In this document: in pieces, positions 26,847-38,513 of the stretch
How positions within the stretch are numbered: position 1 is the first letter of the stretch
Layout of the letters: each line of letters opens with the position of its first letter
Assembly (NCBI GenBank): GCA_014529385.2
Contig: CM043959.1
Span: 65,673,253-65,737,252 of the forward strand
From: Adiantum capillus-veneris
Lineage: Eukaryota; Streptophyta; Polypodiopsida; Polypodiales; Pteridaceae
Direction of reading: 5' to 3'
DNA: 64,000 nt
Made by a program: the position numbers and the translations under genes
The notes under the pieces: model-generated
Told to the model about the DNA's origin: nothing
The model's input: the letters and a program-made list of their open reading frames with translations, nothing else
Database searches by the model: none

Positions 26847-27780
26847 AGCGTTGTCAAGAAATTTCCGGTCTTGCCAGGAAGGCACCGGGCCTCTTGCTGT
26901 GAGAGTTTGTGAGGAAGCTCAAGGGTTATGAGAAGGAGCTAAGATGTAGATAACATAGCTTCTAGAGCTAATGAAAAAATGTAGCCAAAGCAGTCGCTCA
27001 CTTTTCCTTACAAACACACACGTGATGGAGAGAACTCATGAAAGATAGTTAGAACAAAACAAAAATGAAAACATCGAGATTACGATCATATCGTATCATG
27101 GGTAGGATAAAAGGGTTAATGGATGAGTTAATGATATTTAATCTTTGTTGTCCAAATAAGCTACGGATTGCTCTTTGGAACTATAGCTTTGTGCTTACTA
27201 TAATGTATATGTTTTGTCTAGCGATTGGGATTAGTTGTGAGTACAAATCCTCTTGATTCATAATAAAATAACCACATTCACATCAAAAGAGAAGTCATAG
27301 TCAATAATAGGTAGTATGATGGGATCTGGTGAGAGAAGTATTTCGTTGAGCCTTTCAGGACCAAATAGAAACATTAGAAAATTTCGGAGGTCATTTGGAG
27401 GGTCTTGTAAGAAATTGTATTTCTCTCTCTAGAAACTTTTTTTAAAATGCACTGGCACCTTGTGAGTACATCCAAAAGGACAACCAGACACTTTAAAAAG
27501 TAGATTAATATTCCCAATCATCCTTGAAAACGGTCACTTTTTTATTTAATGTGAGCGTCTTTTTCAGGAGGCAAGTGCGGCGCATTCAAGGCAGCTTACG
27601 TCATCACTGAAAGTTACAAAGTCACAAACTGTCAAATAGTGATAGATTTTGAGGCTTTTGACACCACCAATGCGTCCGGAACGCCAAAATACCCTAAAAA
27701 TGAATGTCTACTTGTCTCATTCCGACATCCGGAGAGGCAAAAAATGTCAAAAAACCCCAAAAAATGGGCTTTTTGCTTAA

Positions 27781-27830
27781 GGCACGCGAGGAGGCATTCT
27801 AAAATGCTAGAATGCCCCTCTGCGCGCCAT
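27781..27830. repeat. GC-rich hairpin 1
   Basis: Inverted arms GGCACGCGAGGAGGCATTCT and AGAATGCCCCTCTGCGCGCC with a short A/T loop, inside the left arm of the long-inverted-repeat element. Confidence 0.6.
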
Positions 27831-27915
27831 TAGTACAAAGCTCTTTTTAGTGATTTTTGGACAATTATCTTTCAAGAAAGCCTACCCATGTTTCTCTATT
27901 GCACTTTTGCACCAT

Positions 27916-27973
<58 letters not shown>

Positions 27974-28050
27974 CCTCTCCCTCTCCCTCTCCTTTCTATA
28001 GCTTAGCATATTTAAAGAGAGAGAGAGAGAGAGAGTGAGAGACTCCCATT

Positions 28051-28110
28051 ACTAACGGCGCGCGTGGAGCATGTTTTGACCTCAAAAAACACCTCCTCGC
28101 GTCGTTAGTA
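28051..28110. repeat. GC-rich hairpin 2
   Basis: Arms ACTAACGGCGCGCGTGGAGC and its imperfect reverse complement ending CCTCGCGTCGTTAGT. Confidence 0.55.
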
Positions 28111-28219
28111 TAAGGTAACAGAAAGACTCTCTCTCTCTCTCTCTTTCCCCCGCCTTACTTCCTCTCTCTATAACACTCACACATACACACATAAAAACAT
28201 ACACTGGTGGATGCACAAT

Positions 28220-28276
28220 ACTAAAGGCGCGCATAGAGACATGCACACCGGTTGTGCCTCTCTACGCGCACCTATA
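28220..28276. repeat. GC-rich hairpin 3
   Basis: Arms ACTAAAGGCGCGCATAGAGA and TCTCTACGCGCACCTATACT around an ACCGGT centre. Confidence 0.55.
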
Positions 28277-28313
<37 letters not shown>

Positions 28314-28439
28314 CTCTTTGTGTTTGTGTGTGTGTGTGTGTGTATGTTATATTTGTGTGTCTGTGTGTTTGTGAGTGTGTGTGTCTCTGTGTGTGTATGT
28401 TATATTTGTGTCTCTATGTGTTTGTGTGTATGTTATATT

Positions 28440-28470
<31 letters not shown>

Positions 28471-28649
28471 AATCAAAATGCACTTTGTAGAATTGTAACA
28501 ATGGGTGTACGTGCTCACTCTTATAGACCCGAAATTATGATGCTAAGATGATGAAGAAAAAACCTATGTGATAGATGGAGGCCTTTTTAGAGATTTTTTG
28601 ACATTTTCCTCTCAAAAAGCTCTCTAAAAGAGGAAAAAGGGGGCTTTTT

Positions 28650-28710
28650 ACTAACGGCGCACGATGAGGCATTCCAAAGTTTTGGAATGCCCCCTCGCGC
28701 GCCGTTAGTA
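28650..28710. repeat. GC-rich hairpin 4
   Basis: Arms ACTAACGGCGCACGATGAGG and CCCCTCGCGCGCCGTTAGT enclose a second inner inverted pair, CATTCCAAAG / TTTGGAATG. It is the right-arm counterpart of hairpin 1. Confidence 0.6.
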
Positions 28711-30738
28711 AAATGTTCTTTTAGGGGTTTTTGACATTCTTTGCCTCTTTGGATGTCGGAGCTAGGCAATTGGACATTCATTTCTAGGATATTTGGGCGT
28801 TCCGAACGCATTGACAGTATCAAAAGTTTCAAAATCTTCCACCACTTGATAGTTTTGTAACTTTTTGAATTCTAGTGATGACATAAGCCGTATCAAATGC
28901 ACCGCATCTACCTTCTCAAAAAGGTGCTCGCATTAAATGAAAGAGAGTGATCGTCTTCAAGGACCACTAGATTATTAAATGAGGAGAGGGACACCTTTTA
29001 TATTTTTGTTAATATCAATCTATTTTTCTACGTAACGTAGGCTCTTCTCTCATTGGAGGAGCTTATTTTCCTCTCTCTTCCAAAAGGCCCTCCAAAAGAC
29101 CTCCGAAATCTCCTAATGGACTATGCGTTGCTAAAAGTGAATCTTTCAACTAATCCAAATGTTGACCCTAATAGATTGCACTAACTGGAATTGAAAAAAA
29201 TTACCTCTATGTGGATTATGGTTATTCATCAATGATATACTTAGTATGCACAAAGATAAAGGTGTGAAAGAAGTGAAAGGAGAAGAAGAAGAGAGTTTCT
29301 CTCGCAAGCCCTATTGTTGTCCTTAGGCAATAAGGATACTACGGGGAGAGAAGTACATGTAGCAAGGAGATTCTAGAGTTTGTGGAAGAGAATGAGAACC
29401 TTAAGAGAGAGAGATTCTTATGGAATATGAAGATATGGTTACTAACCTTGTGCACATAATTGTTTCCCGCAAGAAGGTTGTACCCATTACATTGACAAGG
29501 TTGCTGCTTGAATGCCTTCCAATGAAACAATTAGGACACAACAAGAGAGATCAAAGGAGGAGTAATATAGAATTAGAGATAGATCTAAGTGTGGTGGTGG
29601 TATTAAAGATAGATAATGAGAGATAGAGATAGAGTTAGAGACAACTATTGGACTAGATATGCAAATGAAAGTAAAACTAGCAACATATATCTTACATGAG
29701 AGCAATCGCCACCACTTTAATGGAGAGAGAAGATGAGGCAAAACTTCAGCTTTTCTTCAAGAGAAAGTGTGGCACTAAGATGAGTGTGTCACTATGAAAT
29801 TGAGCTATTCTCACTCACTCATAACTTATCCCAATGAAGAGAAGGTTGCCCTTTTTATAGGTGAGGGAGCCATGTTTTACATAATCACTTGATTAGGCTA
29901 AAGAGTTAGCCCAAATCAAATGTTCTTTGGATATTTCTTAAAATGGGCAATATTAGGACTCAAAATATCATGAAATTCAGCATTTTTGGTCGTTGAGGCT
30001 CCATGTGGGTGCATGATGTATGTGGGCCCCACCTACGCATCTTCTGTGTGGCTCCAGCAGGGGTCCCAACTTGTGTGCCTTGTCCTTCAAGGCATCTTTG
30101 TATGTCTTTTATCCTTCAAATATTTTATTTTATGGAAAAAGACCAAGATTACCTCTTTTCACTTGATTCACTTGTTTACCATCTCTTCTTGCAGTGTAGT
30201 TGTGAGAGGGTTTTTCACTGATATCCCTGTAACTTTTGACCTGTAACTCGGATTGACATGCTTCAAAATGCAAAATTGGCCTACTAAAAGAGCTTGACTT
30301 GGTTTTGGCCTTTTCTCCACACCCTTAGGTCGGGATTTTCAAATTAGTATGGTCCAAGAAGCTTTGGATCTTCCTTTTCATAAAGTCTTCTAGTAGGCCC
30401 TTCCCTCTTGTATGTATCCAAGAAGGTATGCATTATTGAAGGGTTATATTATTAAATAAATATGAAAAGAAGAAATTAATTTATATATGGTAGGGTATAG
30501 CGGAGATATTAGAAGAAATATACAAATGCTTTTCCCCCAGACAAAAAGAGGCACAATCATTGATACTTCTCTTGCAGTACTTTCTAATAGTAATGTACAT
30601 TTATATTACTTCAAAGGTAATACTAAGGTATGGTAGAAAGCTTTTATTTATGCATATGAGTATTATATGAAGTATAATTATGCATCAAAAAGTCACAAGA
30701 TAAATCGTTTAATGACCATTCCCACTATATACGTGACA

Positions 30739-30754
30739 TCCACCCCCTCTAAAC
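30739..30754 (-). promoter_or_regulatory. Gypsy polypurine tract
   Basis: Read on minus, a purine-rich TTTAGAGGGGGTGGA lies directly before the 3-prime LTR, the expected place for the plus-strand primer. Confidence 0.6.
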
Positions 30755-30796
30755 CTGCACATCCTTCGGTATGTGCCACGTTGTCTCTTTGTAAGA

Positions 30797-31529
30797 TCAG
30801 ACCTCTTGTACATATTCCTTGATTTCTTCTTCACTGGATGATTCTAGAGCTTCATGTTCACTTTGATCTTCACCTGTGTTTTGCTCTTCTTCCTCATCAA
30901 CATCTTCTAGATCATTGTCTCCTCTTCTCTTAAACATTTTAATCCTTTTTCCCGCAATGGGAATCTTTACTTATGTACCATCTAGTTCAGACAAGCTGTA
31001 AGTAGCATTTTCATGCACATGCTTCACAACATACGGTCCAAACCATCTTTTTGAGAACTTATGCATGACTGTGTGCTGGTTATCAAGGCTACTATCATAC
31101 ACTAAAACCCAGTCACCTTTGTCAATTGCTTTTCTCCTGAGTCGATGTCGCTTATCAAAGTAGTCCTTGTTTTTCAACCTTGCATTTTTGAGTCGTTCTT
31201 TTGCAGCTTCAATGTCTCCAGGTCTTCTCTCAAGTTGCCTTATACGCAGTGCAAGGAGATCATTCCTGCTAAGCCCCTCTTTCCAAGGTAGTACATTCCA
31301 TGTGGGAATTGTATCTTCAATCGGCATCACTGGCTTTTGACGATACATTAGCTCCGTAGGCATGTAGCCAGTTACTAAGCTATGTGTTGTACAATCAGCC
31401 CATAAAGCATATGATAACCGTTTTGGCCACTCACCAACTCTTCCTTCGCAAGCCTTGGCCAAAGCTTTGATGATAGGAGGATGCCCTCTTTCACTCTTTC
31501 CATTGCCTTCAGGGTTGTAAGCTGTAGTA
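30797..31529 (-). pseudogene. Gypsy pol C-terminal part (integrase end)
   Basis: Holds the downstream part of the integrase core including the catalytic Glu in NPEGNGKSERG, then VGEWPKRLSYALWAD, MPTELMYRQKP, a basic coiled segment and the C-terminal KGDWVLVYDSS / FGPYVVKHVHENATYSL domain. A TAA interrupts just after SELDGT. Open frame then continues through an acidic tail to a TGA at about 30797. The upstream half of the integrase lies 12.8 kb away at 44353, beyond the DNA element. Confidence 0.85.
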
Positions 31530-31758
31530 GGGTCAAATCATGGTTTAGTGGTACAAAAAGTAGTGTGCTTGACACAACATATGCTTGGTGATTCTTGTGT
31601 GTAAAAACCATGGGCATTTTTTTGGAACTGGGGAGGGCAAATAAACTTCTTTTTAAAGTGGACGTTTTTTTAACTTTAGAAGCATGCAATCCTAAGAAGA
31701 GATGGGGGTGACGGCGGGGCCGGGGGGTGGGGTTACAATTGGGAGCTTTCACTCAAGC

Positions 31759-31762
<4 letters not shown>

Positions 31763-31853
<91 letters not shown>

Positions 31854-31939
31854 GCACATCCCTCTCCCTGTGTGTCTCTCTCAGTTTTGAACCTTCTCGC
31901 CTTCCTTGCCGCCTCCATAGCCACCGAGCTGCTGTGTTC

Positions 31940-32031
<92 letters not shown>
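31763..32031. repeat. Paired (CT)n tracts upstream of the transposase-like gene
   Basis: (CT)n of about 86 bp at 31763-31848 and about 91 bp at 31941-32031, separated by a 90-bp C/T-rich spacer, ending 5 bp before the presumed start codon at 32037. Polypyrimidine leaders of this type are common in plant promoters and 5-prime UTRs; any role here is a guess. Confidence 0.7.
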
Positions 32032-32034
<3 letters not shown>

Positions 32035-32036
32035 AA

Positions 32037-35000
32037 ATGGATAGTAGCGCAGGAGATTACTGTCTTGGTGATGCTTAGGATCTTTCTTTCAATGACATGG
32101 AAGGTGATGCTCAGGACCTCTCTTTCAACGAGGTAGAAGGTGATGCACAACTCCTCTCTATTGACGAGATGGAAGGTGATGCACAGTTCCTCTCTTTTGA
32201 CGAGGTACAAGGTGGCCCAAGCAATGTTCAGCAGATGCACATCAATTCCATTAGCACTAGTATTCCATCCCAGGTAATCAGGCTTTTCTTCGTGATTATT
32301 GGGCTGCAAAGAAACGTGCACAGAGAAGCAAGGAAATACATCCTACGTCTGCTCTTGGATTACGGGAAGCCAAGTCAAGAAAGAACATTTGTGCAGCGGT
32401 GGCTCGATGTTGGCGCAAGCAAACAGTAGGGATTGCAAAGAATGAGCAGAAGGAAATATTTCGGCAACTCCTGGACCACCAAAAATTTTCCTTGCTACAA
32501 CCATCAAATTTCAGCAAAGTCGAAGACACTGTTGTATCGGGTGTGCGCAACACTTTGACTCAAATCAAGGTCCCTCATTCAGCAAGTGAACTTTTTGTAA
32601 AGAGAATCTCTTTGGCAATGATTCTGAACAATAGTACAAACTCACAATCAGTAAACCAATCCAGAATGGCTAGTATCTTGGGATCCATTGAAGGAATATA
32701 GCTGCAGCAAGCTCACGGCTAGAGAATAAAGATGAAGATGAAGTGTTGCCATTGAGTGCTTGTGAGAGACAATTTCCACGAGGAACCGTTACTACCAATC
32801 AAACAAGAGATTTGGTATATGCCTTTTGGACATCAGAGAGCAGAGTTTCACCCAACAAGAAAGACATATGCAAGATGAGAATTGGAAGGAAAAGTGTTGT
32901 CAAACATCCTATACATCTACTCAGCGAATCTCAGGTACCAACAACTTCTAGTAATTGTTCATCTTGTTTGGTGCTACTTAAGGCTTATTTGGTCCAGACA
33001 TTACCAAATTTGGTAGTCTGCTGTACGGCAGAGGGTGTTTACAGTACCAAAGAATATCTATAAAGTACCAAATCCTAGCTATCGACTGCCAAAGCCTTTC
33101 CATAGAGTTTAAAACCCTCTCTATAGAGTACCAAAACCTAATTATCCAGTACCAATGCCTATGTATAGAGAACCAAAAGTCTATTTACAGAGTACCAAAC
33201 TCAACGGATACCACCAAAGCCTCTCTGTAGAGTACCAAATCCTATCACTATAGGACCAGGATCTATTTATAGGGTACCCCACACTTCTGATAGTACGAAA
33301 GCCTCTATGTAGAGCACCAAATCATGTCTATCGAGTACCAAAGGCTATCTATGGAGTACCAAAGCACATCTGTAGAGTACCAAATCCGGTGTATCTAGTA
33401 CCAAAGCATATGTATGGAGTACCAAAGCAGATCTGTAGAGTACCAAATCCGGTATATCGAGTACAAAATCCTAGCTATCGAGTGCTAAAGCCTATCCATA
33501 GAGTTCCAAACCCTCTCGATAGAGTACCAATACCTATTTATCCAGTACCAATGCCTATGTATAGAGAACCAAAAACTATTTACAGAGTACCAAACTCATC
33601 GGATACCACCAAAGACTATCTGTAGAGTACCAAATATTCTCTATAGAGTACCAAATCCTATCTGTAGAGTACCAGAGCCTATCATTATAGGACCAAAGTC
33701 TATTTACAGGGTACCTCACACTTCTGATAGTACCAAAGCCTATATGTAGAGTACCAAATATTGTCTATTGAGTACCAAAGGCTATCTATAAAGTACCAAA
33801 GCACATATGTAGGGTACCAAATCCGGTATATCGAGTACCAAAGCCTATCTATGGAGTACCAACTCAGATATGTAGAGTACCAAATCCGGTATATCGAGTA
33901 CAAAATCCTAGCGATCGAGTGCCAAAGCCTATCCATAGAGTTTCAAATCCTCTCGACAGAGTACCAAAACCTATTTATCCAGTACCAATGCCTATTTATA
34001 GAGAACCAAAGTCTATTTACAGAGTACCAAACTCATCGGATACCACCAAAGACTATCTGTAGAGTATCAAATCTTCTCTGAAGAGTACCAGATCCTATCT
34101 CTAGAGTACCAAAGCCTACCACTATAGGACCAAAGTCTATTTATAGGGTACCCCACACTTTTGATAGTACCAAAGCCTATATGTAGAGTACCAAACTCAT
34201 CAGATACCACCAAAGACTATCTATAGAGTACCAAATCCTCTCTGAAGAGTACCAGATCCTATCTGTAGAGTACCAAAGCCTACCACTATAGGACCAAAGT
34301 ATATTTACAAGGTACCCCACACTTCTGATAGTACCAAAGCCTATATGTAGAGTACTAAATAATATCTATAGAGTACCAAAGCCTATCGATAGTACCAAAT
34401 CTACGGTGCCATATTTGGAACTTTTTGGTACTGTTGAACTTGGGTGCACGTCTGTCCACTATTACAGTACCAAATTTGGTACTTTTGGGTACTTTTGAAC
34501 TTGGGTGCACATCTGTCCACTATTATAGTACCATATTTGGAACTGTCGAAAGCCAATTTTGGCAATACTGCAGTAGTGAAATTTTACCAATACCATGATG
34601 TTTGTTTTTTTCTTAATCGTTTTGTTTTTGTGCCATAGGTTGAGCTGTACCAAAGATTCAAGAAGGCTCACCCAACAGTGGTAGTGTCTCTTAGATGCTT
34701 CGAGGCATTGAAGCCATACTTTGTATAGAAGTTGAAGGATAGAAATACTTGCTGCTGTGTGGTTCATGTGTAGATGCTCTATTTCAAAGAATCCCTTAAT
34801 CAAATGCGGCAGAACAAGTTCGAGCACCACGGGAAAGGTCACCTTTGCACTTGCTCCGTTTGTTGCAGAGGTGATGAGAGAGGAACGTGTTTTGCAAACC
34901 AAGCAGTGTGTCAGCACATCACCGTTATGTGGGAATCCATCATGTGCCCAAAGCCTCCAAATTGTGAATACCATGCAAAGAAATGCTTGATGGGGGACTG

Positions 35001-36408
35001 CTCACAATGTGGAGTACGGAGGTTGACATTTTGTCCCGATGAGATAGCAGAGGATAGCAAGGAGGTGTCTATGAAGGTTTTCATGGAGGTTGGAACAGGA
35101 CAGGTTCACGAAGGTGGGAGTGAGAAGAAGAGAAAGGACTTGATTGTGCAACGGATGAAAAGTGGGATTTTTCTTAGCCTATTTTCAGCCCATCTGATAG
35201 GCTTCATCAGGCACAACTTTGTCTTCCGCTAGCAAGCCCAACAATTCAAGGACTGTTTACAGATTTTTCCTAGCAACGTTGTATTATCTGTTATTGACTT
35301 TGCGGAGAATTATTCCTTTAAAGTTCAGAATGAAATTCAGTCAATGCATTGGTGGTCTACCCAAGTCACAATACTTGTGCACATCACTTATTTAAGAAAT
35401 GCAGCAGGTGGTACACAGAAGACGCTACACTTCTACATATCAGATGACAAGCAGCATGACACATTGTTTGTACAACATTGTTTTTTGCTGCATGAAAAGT
35501 GGCTGAAAGAACGAGGACATTCTCTGCAACAACATTGGGTTTGGTCAGATGGTGCTACTTCACAATTCAAGGCCCGTAGACCTTACTATTTTGTGGCCAG
35601 GTACTATCAAATGACAGGCTTGCACATGATGCATAACTTCTCTGCATTCGGCCATGGAAAAGGTGAACATGATGGGGCAGGGGTATTCATCAAGAGAACT
35701 TTGACGCATGAGGAATTGAAACCAGATGGCTGGCATATGAAGTGTGCAGCCGATGTTGTCAACTTTTTGAAAGAAACTTTTCAGCCAAGAGAACAGTCTC
35801 AGAGGTGTAATACGCAAAGATTATTTTGGCTTATTGGCGCGAATGAAGTGCATCGCAATCTGCAATGGGACTGTGAGCGCATCGTTGGCTCCCGCTCATT
35901 TCATTGTGCTGATGGCTATTCACAGGACAACCGCACCGCCATACGCTTTCGATCACTTTCATGCTTTTGTGATCCGTGTATGCGTGGGTTGTGGAGAAGA
36001 TGCAGGAACAGAATGCACATTGAAGAATGGAAATATGTTTGCATCAAACCATTGCCAGAGTCCGGGGATACAATTAGGGATGACGAATGAGATGATGAGG
36101 AGGAGGGTGGAGATTCAACATCGATTCCGATGAGCCAAGTGTCCAACCTGCACCTATATGAAGGATGCCCTGAAATGTTAAGTGGCATGCTGTCCATAGG
36201 GGATAATTTTGCAGTAAAAGAAGTTGAGGCAAACGAAGACTTCTACATTATCAAATGCACAGAAGTGTTGTACCAAACGGTGAAAGCACAAAAGGATAAG
36301 TGGCATAACAAAATTGTTAGAGGAGGGAAGGTTGTTGAAGGCTTTTTTATGGCCAAGTTGAAGGAAAAGCTGATACATACCGGCTATTGGATCACACATC
36401 TCCGATAA
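32037..36408 (+). pseudogene. Transposase-like gene, two-part spliced model, broken
   Basis: Start ATG at 32037 opens an acidic N terminus with four repeats of about 16 residues containing EGDAQ-LSFDE. Then DYWAAKKRAQRSKE (from about 32285), a basic region and FWTSESRVSPNKKDICKMRIG, ending CAG|GTACCA at 32934/32935. The intron runs to ...GCCATAG at 34638, and exon 2 continues in frame with VELYQRFKKAHPTV. A Cys-rich cluster (CTCSVCC...CSQCGV) lies at about 34850-35035. A core follows with IDFAENYSF, QSMHWWS, YISDDKQHD, WSDGATSQFK (about 35546-35575) and HGKGEHDGAG (about 35650-35680). SDG/HGKG-HDG motifs recur in a transposase-like family I recall from seed-free plants; the fold and family name are not established here. 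Lesions: TAG near 32079, frame changes near 32275 and 32695, TAG at 34726-34728, 34771-34773 and 35230-35232, TGA at 36088-36090. Confidence 0.65.
33052..34400. repeat. 21-bp GTACC minisatellite inside the transposase-like gene intron
   Basis: Roughly 60 degenerate units of about 21 bp on the pattern GTACCAAAnCCTATCTATAGA. Higher-order repetition is visible: GTACCCCACACTT recurs near 33277 (variant), 33711, 34149 and 34313, spaced about 435 bp and then 164 bp. Because 21 is divisible by three, frames stay open through it (for example 33389-33625 plus and 33700-33936 minus), but these are not genes. The array fills most of the intron 32935-34638. Confidence 0.85.
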
Positions 36409-36420
36409 TGATCTACTCAC

Positions 36421-37250
36421 ATCTTGTTAGGGCCATACGTTTCCCGATGGAGCTTATTGCAGGATCCCTAGGTCAAATTTTACAATACAAGTTGTCTACT
36501 GTATGAGAGGATATACAATAGCATGCCATATCATGATGATGAGAGCGACGAAGGTGCGTCCATGTTACTTGAGGGCAATGAGAAGCCCTGATTGAACAAC
36601 TGAATTCGGTAGTCAATAGTACCAAATCTGGTAGTCAACAGCACCAAGTGTATTCCGCACTATGTGCTTTTTAGTGACTGATTCAACTTGATTGTTTGGC
36701 CCTGAGCTTTATCTGTTCTCTCTATCTAGTTCTGTGTTGGTATGTTACCTTTCATTACATTACTGTTTCAGTTGTCCTCACTATATCTGCATTTGGTACA
36801 TTTTGGTACTGTTGAACTTGGGTGCTTCTCTGTCCACTATTACAATACCAAATTTGGTACTTTTTGGTACTGTTGAACTTGGGTGCACATCTCTCCACTA
36901 TTACAGTACCAAATTGGAACTGCTTGAACTTGTTGTATCACTTATGGTTTACTTTATTGCTCTATCTGGTTCTGTGTTGGTATGTTACCTTTCATTACAT
37001 TACTATTTCAGTTGTCCTCACTATATCTCTACTTTCTGGTACTGTTGAACTTGGGTGCACGTCGGTCCACTATTACAGTACCAAATTTGGTACTTTTTGG
37101 TACTGTGTTGAACTGTCCACTATTACAGTACCAAATTTGGTACAATTTGGTACTCCTTGAACTTGTTGTATCACTTATGGTTTACTTTATTTCTTGGTAT
37201 TTTTCAGTTTGTCTATTCCTATTTGATACGACCACCTTGAGCAATGTCTA
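36421..37250 (+). repeat. GTACC-bearing repeat downstream of the transposase-like gene
   Basis: Three or more copies of a roughly 70-bp block with TTGGTACTGTTGAACTTGGG and CTGTCCACTATTACAGTACC lie near 36800, 36860 and 37035-37140, plus two copies of TCTGTGTTGGTATGTTACC. The block also occurs near 34425-34530 in the intron. The segment from about 36640 has an inverted copy at 40040-40290. No gene is seen here; this is probably the 3-prime UTR and spacer. Confidence 0.7.
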
Positions 37251-37515
37251 GAACTACGTTGATAACATGAAAGGTATGCCAAACATAGATGCTATCTGCC
37301 TCAAAAATTAAAATGTTGGGCAACCTGGTTAGCTCCAAGAGGTTTCAACAGAATTAGTCAGAGGTTTCAACAGTAGAGATCAAGATACCAAGACAGTCTG
37401 AACAAGAAAAGTAGTTTTCCATTATGTATAGTAACGGGTTACAAAATTCCACTATTTACATGATTATGGCAATCTGCTACCTCGGGGGATCAAATTTATA
37501 GGAGTACCCCTCCAT
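37251..37515. other. Spacer
   Basis: Between the repeat block and the FCP1-like pseudogene. I see no open frame or repeat that can be supported. Confidence 0.4.
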
Positions 37516-38426
37516 CTATATGAAGTAATCAGTAATGTACCCAAAAATATCGTCTTCAGTGTCAAAGATTGGGTTTTTGCGAGTGTACGCTGTTGGGTAC
37601 AGATCCCTTATCCACCTGAGCAACCAAGGCAAAACAAAATCCAGCAAGTAAAACGGGTAATCGGTTCCTACTACCATGGGATCATATGATCGGATTGCCA
37701 TACAATTTTCATAGTCATTTTTAAGAGACTTGTATCTACAATCATCTACAAGAATAGTGTTGCTGGCATCGTACTTCGGGTGCCTTGCCCACAGCGTCAT
37801 AGCTTCTTCAGGAAAACGGGCTTATCGCCCATGTGTTTGGGCACAACCGGCACCTCCGACATACGGGGCCGCCATATTTCACAGTCCTCTTGGGAGAGAA
37901 TATCTGCTAATGCCAAAAAACGAGGTTAGAGGTATGCGTAACTTATGTCCTGCAACATTCAAAGCGGGCATGATTTATCTGCAAAATATTTTTGCCTTCT
38001 ATGGTTGAGGAAGCACGCGTTCACCATGTGTAACAGTTTTTCCCTTCTACAGTAGTACCACAACACTAGGTTGGCTTTCTATTTAAGCCGTAGGATGAAC
38101 TGCTCCGCATCCGGCCTTACAGGACAAATTACATTCTTTTGGAGATAGACTACCCGTGGCGTGTGCTCCTTTGGCAGGCACTCAAGTTCCTCAGGGATTT
38201 CGCTGCAGCTGGTTAGTAGCACGCCATTAAGATCAAGCACAATCATCCGCTCGCGTCTAGCAGCCACATTAGGCTGCAACAATGTGCTTGTTGGTGTCTC
38301 ATCTAGCCACCAACTTACTATAGCACCAACAAACATAATGAGTGGGGACAAATACACAGTGCAAACATCATATCTAAAACAGAAAACTGATCCAAAAACT
38401 ACCAAAATTGGTACTGTATTGCACAA
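37516..38426 (-). pseudogene. FCP1/HAD-family phosphatase-like fragment
   Basis: The upstream piece (38426-38079) contains MIVLDLNGVLLTS, the HAD motif I region (DxDx with Asn for the second Asp), followed by CPVRPDAEQFILRLK. The downstream piece (37800-37516) has HPKYDASNTILVDDCRYKS, the motif III/IV region of FCP1-like domains with paired Asp, and ends YPFYLLDFVLPWL. Between them the frame is broken: a TAG after ILRLK, stops near 37970, and a shift just before TLWARHPKYDA where KPVFLKKL lies in another frame. FCP1-like domains remove phosphate from proteins such as the RNA polymerase II tail; this copy cannot encode a whole domain. It may be captured host sequence or an accessory gene of the element. 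Confidence 0.65.
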
Positions 38427-38513
38427 GTGATAAGGACTATCTGAAATCGCATGTCATAATAATCAATATCTAATTCTCCTAAATGATTTTCTCATATTAA
38501 ACTGATCATTTAA

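Larger units (their letters stand above)
27373..29119. mobile_element. Long-inverted-repeat (foldback or MULE-like) element
   Basis: The left end ATTAGAAAATTTCGGAGGTC matches the reverse complement of the right end (CCATTAGGAGATTTCGGAGG). Inverted similarity continues for about 450 bp per arm, for example GGAACGCC and CCGACATCC on the left against GGCGTTCC and GGATGTCGG on the right. The middle holds (CT)n, (AG)n and TG-rich tracts and no transposase. The empty site is visible in the other LTR as AGAAACACTATGCG. No convincing target duplication was found, so foldback versus Mutator-like origin stays open. Confidence 0.65.
26852..30738 (-). repeat. Gypsy 3-prime LTR (with insertion)
   Basis: On plus it begins TGTCAAGAAATTTCCGG and ends ...ATATACGTGACA, with TGTC...GACA ends. 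It matches 49572-51720 along its length except for the inserted block 27373-29119. Without that block it is about 2.14 kb. Confidence 0.85.

Noticed and set aside
27365-29125. 9-bp target duplication for the long-inverted-repeat element
   Set aside because: Comparison with the empty site in the other LTR shows no duplicated 8-10-bp string, so a Mutator assignment is not supported.
33389-34081. Proteins with 7-residue repeats from the GTACC array, both strands
   Set aside because: The 21-bp period keeps frames open by arithmetic. The array lies in an intron with clear splice sites.
33052-34400. CRISPR-like regularly spaced repeat
   Set aside because: Units are contiguous 21-bp tandem copies without spacers, in a plant nuclear context.
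34724-36090. In-frame TAG codons as programmed read-through or an altered code
   Set aside because: They fall at unrelated positions in unrelated elements, sit beside frameshifts, and several match CAG in a sister copy, so decay is the simpler reading.
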